From Phylloscopus collybita (lineage: Eukaryota > Chordata > Aves > Passeriformes > Phylloscopidae): 64,000 nucleotides of DNA. The stretch lies in assembly GCA_027886175.1 (NCBI GenBank), contig JAJNNQ010000075.1, positions 1,281,001 through 1,345,000 on the forward strand. Direction: 5' to 3'. Shown piece after piece: positions 45,723 through 56,539 of the stretch. The notes beneath the pieces were generated by a model. That model worked only from the letters and a program-made list of their open reading frames with translations, had not been told where the DNA came from and searched no databases. Position 1 is the stretch's first letter; each line of letters begins with the position of its first letter. The position numbers and the translations under genes are program-made.

Positions 45723-46799
45723 ATTCTCTTCCTCAGTCATAGCAATCACATCTCTCAGAATTTCTTCAAAAATAGACCAAACCACTTCCTGGGAATGGTT
45801 CCTGGCTCCTGCTATGCAGGGAACTGTGTCTGTGCATTGTTTGAGAGGACACAGATTGTCATATTTAAGCCATTTGGGGTCGGTGTCTCTGGTATGGGGT
45901 TTGCCTCTCTCCTTAGGGTTCAGGGCTGCCTTTATCCAGGGGCTTAATGAGGTTGGAGCCCTTCAGCACAGCCACGGTGTGTGAACTGTTCTAAAACCTG
46001 AGAGCAGTATCTGGGATGTTCATGACACCTGAGCTCTGCCTTCATAACAAAACGAGGCCCAAGACATGCACAAAATTTGATATCATTTAATCCCACACAA
46101 GGACCATGCAGGGAGTTCTGACCTACTTTGATCCAATTTGGGGACCAGGAGGCTCCTCCCTAATTTAGATCCAGGCAAGGACAGCTGGAGTAAAGGCTAA
46201 TTTCCAGCTGGTGCATCCCTGAGCCAGATGATCCTGCCTGAGAGGATCAGGTCTGCAAAGGTCTGCCCTGGGTGAGCAGCTGCTGCATTTGTGGTGTGGT
46301 GATTGTGCAGTTGCATTTGAGGTGTTGTATTTGGGTGGCAGTTCTTGGCAGAGGACCTCTGGTACCTCACCAAGGGTTAAGCAGGTGGCAATGTTTTTGG
46401 TTTATACACAAGTCATTCCTGGTCAGGGAAGTGTTTTCTGGAATGCTGCAGGATCAGACAGACTGGTGTCTGCAGCTTTTAGAGCACCACCAGAAGGAAA
46501 AGGGGAAAGAGGAGTCCCTTTCCTGCTGTGAAGAAGAGATTGGATGAGCACTGAGGTTGATCACAAGAAGGTCAAGTGTTTGCTGCTCCTCACTCTTCTT
46601 TTTGGACAACTGGCATTTTATGTCCTGTCTCTGGGGTTTGTCTGAAGGGCTGCATGGAACAGGAATTAGAAAGGGACAAAGGAGCAAACACAAAGCAGAG
46701 TTACTCACTTTACTCGGGTGTTTGCACATTGAACACCATCATTTGACAAGGGTCAGGGTAAAAACAGGAAATGATCAGGAAAGAGTAGAAAACTCCATC
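45723..46799. other. No gene seen
   Basis: Unique sequence upstream of the degenerate CR1 tails. Nothing recognised. Confidence 0.55.
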
Positions 46800-46985
46800 A
46801 GAGAATCATAAAGTACCCGGAGCTGCAAGGGCCCACAAGGATAAAATCACAGAACCATTAAGATTGCAGAAGATTTCCAAGACAGAGTCCAAGCTTTGAC
46901 CCAACACATCCTTGTCCACTGAGCAAGAGCACTTGAGTGCCATGTACAGGCATATCCCAGACACTTCCAGGGATGCATCATTGAT
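46800..46985 (-). mobile_element. Two degenerate CR1 tails, one inside the other
   Basis: AGAATCATAAAGTACCCGG and CAAGGGCCCACAAGGAT form one tail. A second tail starts at 46846 (ATCACAGAACCATTAAG) and continues through CCAACACATCCTTGTC and CTTCCAGGGATGC. The element ends just before tRNA-Phe copy D. Confidence 0.65.
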
Positions 46986-47002
46986 TCCAAGTCCTAAAAG
47001 TC

Positions 47003-47075
47003 TGCTGAAGCCCGGGATTGAACCAGGGACCTTTAGATCTTCAGTCTAACGCTCTCCCAGCTGAGCTACTTCAGC
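47003..47075 (-). tRNA. tRNA-Phe(GAA), copy D
   Basis: The mature region is identical to the other three tRNA-Phe genes in the window, with anticodon GAA read from 47042 down to 47040. The flanks are unlike theirs. The 5' side (above 47075) is an A-rich stretch, and the 3' side has its own TTTT terminator at 46996-46999, read on the minus strand. Identity that stops at the gene ends suggests either an older paralogue kept alike by selection or gene conversion, or a recent conversion limited to the gene. A degenerate CR1 ends just downstream. The intact promoter boxes suggest that it is functional. Confidence 0.94.
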
Positions 47076-47477
47076 CCTGTTTTCAGATTTTTTTTTCCTT
47101 ATAAACAGCAGGTAAACATACTGGAACCCTTCAGCCTGGAAAATACAAATTTTAGGGAGAGGGGTTGCTTTATGTTCAGTTGTGATTGATGCTAAAAATC
47201 ACTTTCATAAGGTTTTTTTTTCATAAGGGATAAGGGTTTTTTTCCTGTTCCCAAAATCCAGTTCTGATTTCCTGCTTGGCCATACACCTGTGGGTCAACC
47301 TTTCCAATACCCAGGGCAGTCTGTGGCACTGGACTGGGAACAGGCAGTGGAAGGAACAAAAAATCCCTTTATATCACGGTTTTTGCTGAAGCACTGGAAT
47401 TGTAAAACCCTGTCCCTCCTTCACAGGCTCAGACTGGTTGAGGTCCAAAGGGATCTTATGAGATCCCTTTATGCTCC

Positions 47478-47934
47478 TGATGCCTTGGGAAGGCTGACCT
47501 GGAACAGAGACTGGACAGAGCTGGAGAATAAAGTAGATATTTATTGAAAGGCATTTAGGGTACACCTTGGGCAGAACAAGAGCCTGGCCAGGGCTACACC
47601 CAAGGTGGACCCAAAATGGTCACAAAATGGATGACCAGTCACGAAATCTCACACTTTTATAAGTTTTGGTCCCTTTGCATATTGGGGTTTAATTGTCCAA
47701 TTACAGCTTCAGGGTGTGAGCTCCCATCCTTCTTGTTCCTCCCTTCAGCCACCCTTGTTTGTGCTTTTGGGCCTGAAAGTTGTACTCCTTGTCCTTGGTC
47801 TCCAGCAGGAAAAGGATTTGTTTTGTCTCCCTGCTCTGTGAAGAGAGCTGACTGACACTGAATGTGAGGCTCAGAACTGCACCCCTGGGCAGCACAGAAT
47901 CTGAAAAACATGAAAGCTCAAACTTCAGGCATCA
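47478..47934 (-). mobile_element. Solo LTR, 457-bp family, copy in arm B
   Basis: Read on the minus strand this is the same 457-bp LTR as at 30190, with about nine differences counted by eye. It is flanked by CTCC on both sides (47474-47477 and 47935-47938), which is GGAG on the element strand and identical to the duplication in arm A. The shared duplication and flanks show it was copied with the arm and is not a second insertion. Confidence 0.88.
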
Positions 47935-48201
47935 CTCCAAAGCCCTGCTCAAGCAGGACCTATAGCCCCTTGCACAGGACCACTTCCAGTTCACTTGGGA
48001 ATATGTCCAAGAAGGGGAACTCCACACTCTCTCAAGGCCACCAGACCCAGCTCCTGATCCTTTCCCCCAGAGCAGAGATGCTCCAATCCCCTCCAGTCCC
48101 TTCCAGTCCTGCTGGCCCTTGGCTGGACTCTGTGCTGGATGTCCAGGTCTCTCCAGTACTGGAGAGCCCAGCCCTGGGCAGACAAAACTGCAGGAAAACT
48201 C

Positions 48202-48274
48202 TGCTGAAGCCCGGGATTGAACCAGGGACCTTTAGATCTTCAGTCTAACGCTCTCCCAGCTGAGCTACTTCAGC
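48202..48274 (-). tRNA. tRNA-Phe(GAA), copy B
   Basis: This is a minus-strand gene identical to the copy at 29851, with all four stems perfectly paired, GAA anticodon, A73, A and B boxes and a TTTT terminator (AAAA on the plus strand just below 48200). It lies in the inverted 1-kb arm 47318-48343 and is followed, in its own reading direction, by the same 457-bp LTR about 270 bp away. It transcribes toward copy D, 1.1 kb away, in the same orientation. It is probably functional. Confidence 0.95.
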
Positions 48275-48535
48275 TCTGCTCTGGCTCCAATTTTCCCAAA
48301 ACCTGTTGGAATACGATGAGATTTCAAACTTCTGCCACTCAAAGTGGCTCGGTGGACTCTTGACTGTTTTTAATATATAAACACCTGGTTCTCAACATCA
48401 TGTATCAGACCCCAGAAAGGTCAACAATTATCAAAGATCTTTGAATGAGAATGGCTGTGGTGGATAAATACCCAAGACTGGAATTATTCTTACAGCCACA
48501 TTTGCAGTGGTAACACCCAGCCACTCTGGTCTTCA

Positions 48536-48995
48536 TGGAAACATGGAATGGTCTGGGATGGAAAGGAGTTTAAAGAACCAGTTCCACCCTCCTGCCTGAG
48601 CAGGGACACCTTCCACTAGACCAGGTTGGTCCAAGCCTTATCCAACCTGGCCTTGGACACTTCCAGGCATGGAGCAGCCACAGTTTCTCTGGGAACCTTG
48701 TGCCAGGGCCTCACCACCCCCACAGCCAAGAATTTTCAGTTCAACCCTGCCTTTTGTCAATTTAAAGCTATTCCCCTTTTCCTGTCCTTCCATCCCTTGT
48801 CCAAAGTCCCTCTTCAGCTCTTCTGGAGCTCCTTTAAGCACTGGAAGGAGCTCTGAGTTCTCCCTGAAGCCTTCTCTTCTCCATGTTCAACATCCCCATC
48901 TCTCCCAGCCTGGCTCCAGAGCAGAGGGGCTCCAGCCCTTGGAACACCTCCAAGGCCTCCTCTGGATTCATTTCAGCAGCTCCACATCCTTTTGA
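48536..48995 (-). mobile_element. CR1 LINE 3' fragment, about 460 bp
   Basis: A long minus-strand copy from the tail at CATGGAAACATGG through CCTTCCACTAGACCAGG, GGCCTTGGACACTTCC and CCTTCTCTTCTCC to TTCATTTCAGCAGCTCC. Confidence 0.93.
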
Positions 48996-50727
48996 AGTTG
49001 GAGGCTCCAGAGTTTTCTCAGAGGCTGAACTAATCTGTCACTCCACAGAGCTGCCATCCTCCCTGTCCTGATGGCTCTCAGTGGGTGACAAGGATCCATC
49101 TGCAGGTTCTCCCTGGGAAAGGGAAGACGTGGATGCCTGGCTGACTTGGACTGCCTTTCCAGCTGTCCCCTTTCTGCTTCAGCAGTTTTCTCCTTGTCAA
49201 GGAAAGTGGCTTCCCACCACCTTTCCTCAGACAGGAAGAAATGATCCCAACATGGAAACTGTGGTATTTGACAGCCCACTCTGCCTTGCTGGGAATACTG
49301 AAGCTTCAGCTGGGTACAAAATTCCTGTGGAAAGCTGAGCTGTGCTGCTGCTTTGCAAATGCTCGGCAGTGTTGGTGGAAAGGATGGACCGAACAGTCTG
49401 AAAAAGAACAAGCCTCCAAGGAAGTGCTACATTGCAGTTAAATTAGAAGTTTGAGGAGCTGACTCGCTGGGAACTGGGCTTTTTCAGCTGGTGAAACACC
49501 AGAACTGAAAGTCTGTGGGCAAAGTCATCAGAAGTCAGACTTGTGGTGCCAGTTTGAGGAGTCACATGGAAGGAGCTGGAAGATCAGACTTTTCCTTATT
49601 GAGGAAGAAGGAATTAAAGCTGTTTTTCCAGCTCAGTTCAGACCTCAAGGCTGGAGCTCTGTAGGGAGAGAGTGAAGTGGAAGGAGGGGTGAAATATTGG
49701 GGTATCTCCTGTTGTCCTCTCTTCCCTGCTCTCATTCGCCCTGAAAAAAACTCCTGTTTCATTCCCATCTTGATTACTCTTTGAGGTGTTTTTTGGTGCC
49801 TTCATCCTATGAAGGATGTGAAAAAAGCCCAAACTAACTAGTGGAAGGAATTAATAAAGTGCCTTCTGCACAGGGAATTGCTGTGTAATCTAATCAAGGA
49901 AAAGAAAGAGTAAAGGGAAGATTATTGCAGGATCTAGAGAAAGAAAAGGTATTTTAGGATCTAGAGAGGAATCATTAGGGGTTGATGGCTTATTGATTCT
50001 TCTGATGCAGGAACTAAAGGTTATCATTGGAAAAGAGCAAGTGCCAAGCTTGGAACAAAAAAAAAAGAAGGAATTTGCTCACACAGTGTCTGGTTATCTG
50101 GTGCAAATCCCTGCTATTCTAGACCCCCAAACAGTAAAAATGTTTAAAAGATGACTGGGAAGATTTATGGAGGAAAAAAAAAAATCTCTGTGAAGAGCAT
50201 GCAAATCAGGAACTTCCTGCTTTGGTTCACGCAGGGCCTGAGCCACAAATCTCTGGAGATCAGGAGAGCATCTGGTGATATAACACCCCGCCGTTCTTCC
50301 TTTTTTTAGGCACTAACTCATGGAAAATGTTGCAGGCTGGGTTTTGAGCTGGATGTTTCTTCTGTGCCTCTCCTCTGGCACCTCCTTGTCCTCACGCTCC
50401 GTCTTCTGGAGGCACCAGGATGGTGCCAGCCTGTGAAAACCCTGCTGGCACGCTGGGCAGAGATGTGCTGGAGGTGTCGTTTCCTGCCACCAGCCAACTG
50501 TTTCATCACCACTCCCACGCGGGTGTCTCAGGCTCTGGCCATGACAAACAGATGACAGGTGGTCCCTCTGTCCCTGCTTTCCCTCCTCCCATTTTAATTT
50601 TTTTTTTTTCCCCAGTTTTCCTGCCACTCCAGCCTGCTCTGCCTGTGCTTTCTCACAGGTCCATCTGCCATCAGGCAGCTTTCAAAGGTTATGGAATTAC
50701 ATCCATGCAACCTGGGAAGCCAACTGT
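48996..50727. other. No gene seen
   Basis: Unique sequence; a pyrimidine-tract-AG (CTTCCTTTTTTTAG, 50295-50309) looks like a splice acceptor but no matching exon could be argued. Confidence 0.5.
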
Positions 50728-51324
50728 CCTGGGCTGCATCCAAAGAACTGCTGCAGCAAGTGAGGAGGGGGATTTTGTCCCTCTGCTCCAGCCTGGGGAG
50801 ATCCTACCTGGAATTTTGCATCCAGCACTGAGGTCCCAGCACAGGAAGGACATTGGAGCTGTTGCAGCGAGTCCAGAGGAGGCACCAAGGTGATCAGAGG
50901 GATGGAGCAGCTCTGCCGTGAGATAAAAATGAGAGAATTGGGATTGTTCAATGTGGAGAAGATGAGACTGTGGAGTGACCTAATTGTGACCCTCCAGTAC
51001 CTGATGAGAGCCCACCAAAAAATGGAGAGAGACAATTTACAAGGGCCTGGAGTGACAGGAAAAGGGGGAATGGCTCTAAAATTAAGAAGAGTAGATTTAG
51101 ATTAGAGATTAGGAAGAAATTCTTCCTGTGAGGGTGGTGAGGCCCTGGCACAGGGTGCCCAGAGAAGCTGTGGCTGCTCTATCCCTGGGAGTGTCCAAGG
51201 CCAGGTTGGATGGGGCTTGGAGCAACCTGATCGAGTGGAAGGTGTCCCTGCCCTGGCAGGAGGGTGGAACTGGATGATCCTTAAGGTCCTTTCCAACCCA
51301 TTTCCAAACCATTCTGTGATTCCA
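50728..51324 (+). mobile_element. CR1 LINE 3' fragment, about 600 bp, longest in the window
   Basis: It starts upstream of the usual truncation points (GGGCTGCATCCAAAG, GGAGATCCTACCTGG, TTTTGCATCCAGC), then has the complete 3' UTR order down to CCATTCTGTGATTCC. The upstream part corresponds to the end of CR1 ORF2, but frameshifts and its short length leave no coding capacity. Confidence 0.93.
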
Positions 51325-52693
51325 GGATTTGCTGAGAGTTACCACCAAATTATCCCAACCTTCCTGTCCCTGTCCAGAGTGGTGCTGGCCTTTGTATTCC
51401 AGTCTGGATTCACCATCTCCTGTGGAACTCACTTTTTTTTTTTTTTTTTAATTGGGGTCAGGGCATCACCCAGAAGGAGGCACAGAGAGGTGACCTTCTT
51501 CACCCAACCCATCAAATTTGTCACCTATGTTACTTTTTCTTGCAGGCATCCTGGCACCAAAGCCTGCCCCTGGTGGGATTTTGTCCCATTTCCCCACTCT
51601 TTCCCCAGCTCTGCAGCAGGGGAGTGACATCCAGCTGCAGGGTTGAGATGTGATTGCTTTTCACTCCCTGACTTGGCTCTGATGTGTCATAAAAAACACA
51701 TGTTCTTCCTTTAGGCTTCTCGAAATTTTTCTGTCTCATTACACCAAGAGGGTTCCTGGTTTACTTGAAAATCATTTTTAGTGATTATCTCTATTTTGTT
51801 GTCACTATTTTCTCCTTCTGCTCTTTCCCCAGACTTTTATGAAAATGATCTCATTAAGAACGTGGGATTCCTGTTCCTGAGAAAGGTTTCTCCAGGTTTG
51901 TAAAGGTCTCTCAGCAGGAAGGTTGCTCAGCTCCATTTTCCCCTCTGGTTGAACAGACCCCCAAGTGAGCCCATTAGGGAAAAACAGACTGCTTGAAAAT
52001 AAAATTGTACAATATATGCAACAGCAGCAGCAGCACCTCTGAAATGTAAGGCTCCAATAGGCAACAAACCATATTTGCAAAACTCTTCTTTGATGGCAGT
52101 TTAATGTGTTAGGGAAAGAAAGAGATAATGGCCCAAAGGGCACGGGGGGTGCTCGCCACCACAACGGCCGTGAGGGGATGGAAGATGAGGCCTGGGAGAG
52201 CATCATTGTTATTCTGCAGACACAAATGCAGCTTTGAAAAACAGAGCTAATGAAGCCCAGCTGCCAAACCCTGCCCGCCACACAGCCCTCCCTTCTCCCT
52301 CCTGAAGTCTGATGTCTAAAAGATGCTGAGATTGTCAGTCCATCATTCGGGGGCGGATGGCACTAGGGGTTCTTTAATATATATATATATTTATTTTTTT
52401 AAAATGTTAGGAGTTCAGGTTATGAATAACAGCTCTGCTGTCCTGAGTTGCAGTATCCCTGTGCTGGAAACACAGACCTTGGGTGGAGGAATGCAGAAAT
52501 AATCTGGGCCTGGGTGAATATTCACAATCTACCCTGTGGTGAAGTACCCACAAACTCACTGCTAGGGAGGCCCAGAGTGGGAACAAACCCCAGACCTGGA
52601 ATTTAAATTCTCCCCGAGTTTAAATCCCTCTTTTCTGAGAAAACCAATGTTTTAGTGTTTTGTAGTGAATGTTCTCAAAGAGAGACCTGAGAG
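51325..52693. other. No gene seen
   Basis: Unique sequence with a T run (51432-51449), a (GCA)n patch at 52021-52034 and a TA repeat at 52377-52390. Confidence 0.55.
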
Positions 52694-52850
52694 ATCTTAG
52701 AACCTTCGAATGGTTTGGGTTGGAAGGGACCTTAAAGATCATCTCATTCCAATCTCCCTGCCACGCATCTTCCACTATCCCAGATTGCTCCAAACCCTGT
52801 CCAACCTGGCCTTGGACACTGCCACAGCTTCTTTGGGCAGCCTCTTGAAT
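52694..52850 (-). mobile_element. CR1 tail fragment
   Basis: Minus-strand tail with AATGGTTTGGGTTGGAAGGG, AAAGATCATCTCATTCC and CAACCTGGCCTTGGACAC; the GGGATGGGGCA part is deleted. Confidence 0.9.
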
Positions 52851-54849
52851 GTGTTTCACTTGGAGTGGAAGAGCAAATTTGGAGAAGCAGAGGTCTGTGT
52901 TCACCAAATCGTGGTTTCAGACAAAGGAACGTATTTTAAGGCAGAACTTTCTGAGCTTGATGAGGGCATCTCAGCTCTGTGTGGAAAAGATAGGGCAATG
53001 TCCATGTCCTGCATGGACACAGCTGACCAGGCAGCAGGAGAAACCTCGTCTGAGAGTCTTGGAGCAAGCACTGAGAGACACCATCCTTGCCCTAAATTTG
53101 TTTTGTGCCAATTCCCGAATATTGCAATTCTGCAGTTCAGCTCAAGTCCTGCTGCTTTCCCCAGCCTTAATAACACTGGCAGATCCTGCTCTGCCCCCAC
53201 AAACTCTCAGTGCCTGAGCTTTCCCCAGATCTTCCCTCCAATATGGATCACCCACTGTTATTTCAACCCAGCAAAACTTCATTTTCAGCAGAATAAACCA
53301 AACACATTCGGGAATTGCTTATTTCATAACTGCCAATAGACCAGAGGAATGAAATAGGTGCTAAAAAGACGGAAGAACAGCACCAAGAAAATATTTGTAA
53401 AAATAACAGGTGCTTTAAAGTGTGTAGGGGTGTGTAAATATATTTATAAGATATTAATACACAAACCAGGTGGCCGAGAACCTCATTAGGGAACCAGTTG
53501 TTCTTGCCAAATACTCTTTGGTGAGGTTCCCTGAGAGATTTCCCAGAAACTCCTGAAATTAGTAGTAAACAACCCTTCTTGGGGGCTGGGAAATATTTTC
53601 TGCTTCTGCTTGACATCCCAGCCTCTTTCTGAAGTTTTTCATTGTTTTGCAAAACATCCAGAAGGTACAGGAAAAATAAATAATGGAAGAAAAGATGGGG
53701 GAAAAGATGAATATAAACAGAATCTACAAATAATGGTCTTCACATTGAAAAGCACAGAATGATTGCTTGGACAGTGATTGTGTCTTGATGTATAAATGGG
53801 TTTGTTACTTAACTCTGGTGATTCATGCTTCAGGCACAGGGATGAGGCAGCTGCCAAATTTCATGCTGGGAAGGAATTTTCTCTCCTAGAACAGATTGGC
53901 AGGGGATTTGTAAAGATGACAGGTCAGTCGACGGGGCCAGGTGTTGTCATCACGAACATGTGGGGAAGAGGGGGGACATCACAGAGGCCAAAATCTCTGT
54001 GTTTTATCTCACCCTACCAAGTATCCCCCCGAAATCAGTGCACAACCCTTTATCCCTTTCTCCCACACCTCCACCAGGCCTGCAATCCACAAAGGAATGA
54101 CTTTTTTGGGTGGGGTGAGACCACTCTCCTGTCTCCTATGGATGAATCCTGGAGCAACTTAAAATAATCTTCACAACATTTATTTCAACCGTGTTTCTAA
54201 ATAAAGCTGAGCTGAAGCTACGTGAGTTTTAGTTGTTGGGTGTTTGGGGTAGGGAGGTTTTATTGTTTTGGGTTTTTTTTCCTTTTGTCTTTAAAGACTA
54301 TCTAAAGAACATGTTCCTGCTGTCTGGAAGGAAAGAACTAGAAAGGAAAAGAGAACAAAGGGAAACCAGTGGAGATATTTAATTGAGATAATTTTAGCTG
54401 CTCTAAATGTCACAGGCAATCTTGTACAAGTACTTGGGGAGGGGAGAGGAGGAAAAAAATTCTGTGCTGGTCATTAAGTGCCCAAATTAAGGAGAGGGGG
54501 GTGTTCTTTCAGAGATCAGGCAGGACCCTACCTGGAAGCTCTTGGATAATTACTTTTTGAGCCTCAGTGGTTCTAGACCCACAAGACTTCAATGTAAACC
54601 ACAAATTCATCCAGAACAAATAGCCTGAAGAGAAACCCTCTGGTTTTGGGGCTGGGAAAGGAAATAAGGTGCTCTTAGGGGTGGTCAGTCTGGGTGTGGT
54701 GAGTTCAGATCCCTTCTTGGTCTGGACCTCTGTGCCTTAGGTGAACATCTGATGAAGCACTTTGGGGTCAGAGCATGACTTGGTCAGTCCTTGTGGGATC
54801 TCCGTGCCTTCTGTGTGAGCAAATGTGCACAACCAGGGAGATGGGTGTT
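52851..54849. other. No gene seen
   Basis: Two kb without CR1. A 209-codon frame that starts in the CR1 at 52710 continues to 53339 without recognisable domains. AATAAA motifs occur at 54200 and, reversed, at 54180. Confidence 0.5.
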
Positions 54850-55003
54850 GGAGCAGGCTGCCTGTGGCACTAATGGAGTCCCCATCCCTGGAGAGATTTA
54901 ACAGATGTGTAGATCTGGCACTTGGGGACATTGGCAGAACTGGTTTAATGGTTGGACTTCACGATCTCAGAGGTGTTTTCCCACCTAAACAATTCTCTGG
55001 TGT
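54850..55003 (+). mobile_element. CR1 fragment, older subfamily
   Basis: GAGCAGGCTGCCTGTGGC, GGAGTCCCCATCCCTGGAG, TGGTTGGACTTCACGATC and CCTAAACAATTC in order on the plus strand. Confidence 0.85.
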
Positions 55004-55283
55004 TGGCTTTCCTGTGACATCTGGCATGCATAGCCTGGGTGTGTATCCCAAGTTTTAAGAGAGTCAGGTCTGGCCTGATGGATGTTTATTATTATCCAAA
55101 ATGCAAAGCCCTTGCAGAAGTTGGGTAGTTTCTGGTGTGGGGGTCAGAACTCTTCAGCTGTGAAGAAACCACAATTTCAGCCCAGTTAAAAGAGATGTGC
55201 TCTGAACAGGGTTTCCCAGAATTCCTGGGAAGGGAACCCTATCCCATGTCTATTTTGGACAAAACCAGACTAATCTTTAATGA

Positions 55284-55348
55284 TTTGAGGGCATGGTTTA
55301 GAGGTGAAGTCAGTGGTGGTACTGGGTTCATGGCTGGACTTGATGATC
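55284..55348 (+). mobile_element. CR1 older subfamily, 5' part of a split copy
   Basis: GAGGGCATGGTTTAGAGG and GGCTGGACTTGATGATC stop abruptly where a minus-strand CR1 begins. The missing continuation resumes at 55524. Confidence 0.82.
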
Positions 55349-55523
55349 ATTGAATTATAGAATGGTTTGCGTTGGAAAAGACTTCAGAAATATCCAGTTC
55401 CAACCCTCTGCTGTGGGCAGGGACACTTTCCACTATTCCAGGTTGCTCCAAGCCCCATCCAACCCGGCCTTGGACACTTCCAGGGGTGGGGCAGCCACAG
55501 TTTCTCTGGACACCCTGTGCCAG
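55349..55523 (-). mobile_element. Younger CR1 inserted into an older CR1
   Basis: A compact 175-bp minus-strand copy starting with tail AATTATAGAATGG, with CTGCTGTGGGCAGGGAC and GGCCTTGGACACTTCC, ending CACCCTGTGCCAG. TGATC and TGGTC border it, a possible imperfect target duplication. Confidence 0.88.
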
Positions 55524-55570
55524 TGGTCTAAGAGGTCTTTTCCAACAGTAACAATTCTATGATTCCATGT
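55524..55570 (+). mobile_element. CR1 older subfamily, 3' part of a split copy
   Basis: TCTAAGAGGTCTTTTCCAAC followed by ATTCTATGATTCC completes the element interrupted at 55348. Confidence 0.82.
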
Positions 55571-55854
55571 AGGTGAAAAGCACGATTTTATTACAACCTC
55601 CACCTCCTCATCCCCACTTAACCTCGATCTTTGGGTAGAGATTTCGTGTGTCAGTAAACTTCCTGCATGACCACTGACAGAAACCTGGGGGTACCCTGGT
55701 GAGATTGTGTCACAAAACCTGGGGAGGGAGTTGAAGGATTTTGGAGAACCAGCAGTGGATGGGAAGGAGGGATCTGCCTGTGTGCATTGTGGAGGCCATA
55801 AAACTCCAAATCTTAGGGTTTCCCCCTCTGTCACAAACCCCCCAAACATTCTTC

Positions 55855-55965
55855 TGAGCAGCCTGGTCTAGAGGAAGGTGCCCCTGCCCATGGCAGGGGG
55901 TCGGAATGGGTTCATCTTTTATGTCCATTCCAACCCAAATCCAAGGATTCTAGGATTGTGTGATC
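55855..55965 (+). mobile_element. CR1 tail fragment
   Basis: Plus-strand tail: CAGCCTGGTCTAGAGGAAGG, CCCATGGCAGGGGG and AGGATTCTAGGATTGTG. Confidence 0.9.
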
Positions 55966-56249
55966 CCTTCAGAGACCCTTCCTGGCTTTGAACAAAGCAG
56001 CACCGCAGGGACTCTCTCCCCCTCCCTGATGCATCTCCAAGAGAGGAGAAAACCTGGCTCTAACCACCCCCCCGAGAGTAGGCACCACATTTGGGGAGCC
56101 ATGCCCACCGCATCCCTGTTTTAGCAATGCCTTGGGGGTGCTGCCGTGGCTCATTTTCACCCCCTGGAAAGCTCACCCGGCATCTGCCTCCCTTCCCTGT
56201 TCGCAGGCACAGGTGGAAGAAAGGCAGGAGCGTGCGGCAGATCCCCTGG

Positions 56250-56305
56250 CACGCACACACACACACACAGTCACACACACACACTCACACACACACACAC
56301 ACACT
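56250..56305 (+). repeat. (CA)n dinucleotide repeat
   Basis: CA units interrupted by GT, CT and CG. A useful polymorphic marker; no coding role. Confidence 0.95.
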
Positions 56306-56502
56306 ACTCATCCCTTTTGTCTGCCCCTCTCCCTGCTCCCACTCCCCCCTTCTCCCCCGCACCCCCGCCCACCCCGGTGTCTCATCCCAGGATGGCTCAT
56401 GGCTCTCCAGGTACCTGCAGGGATGGATGCTCTACCCTCGGCTTCTCCTCAAAAGGAACCCATTAACGCCGAGATGCTGCTGCTCTGCCTTGCCCTCCCC
56501 TC

Positions 56503-56520
56503 CCTCCCTCCCTCCCTCCC
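56503..56520 (+). repeat. (CCCT)n short repeat
   Basis: About five CCCT units at the edge of the CpG-rich segment. Confidence 0.8.
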
Positions 56521-56539
56521 CGGCTGCTGGGAAAGAGAA

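Larger units (their letters stand above)
47318..48343 (-). repeat. Duplicated arm B (inverted copy of arm A)
   Basis: This is the reverse complement of the arm at 29783-30806 with only scattered substitutions, many of them transitions. Arms A and B are separated by about 16.5 kb and face each other, so this is a large inverted repeat that could recombine and invert the interval containing two further tRNA-Phe genes. Confidence 0.9.

Noticed and set aside
47290..48248. Frames of 79-112 codons near 47.3-48.2 kb repeated at 29.9-30.8 kb
   Set aside because: Repeated because they lie in the duplicated arms; they read across the LTR and the tRNA gene.
29851..48274. tRNA-derived SINE as an explanation of the tRNA copies
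   Set aside because: Mature tRNAs are intact and identical, there is no SINE body or tail after them, and shared flanks are explained by local duplication including an LTR.
50295..50560. Possible exon after a splice-acceptor-like pyrimidine tract
   Set aside because: Frames in all phases lack recognisable protein features and no matching donor could be argued.
52710..53339. 209-codon plus-strand frame
   Set aside because: Begins inside a CR1 and no part resembles a known family.
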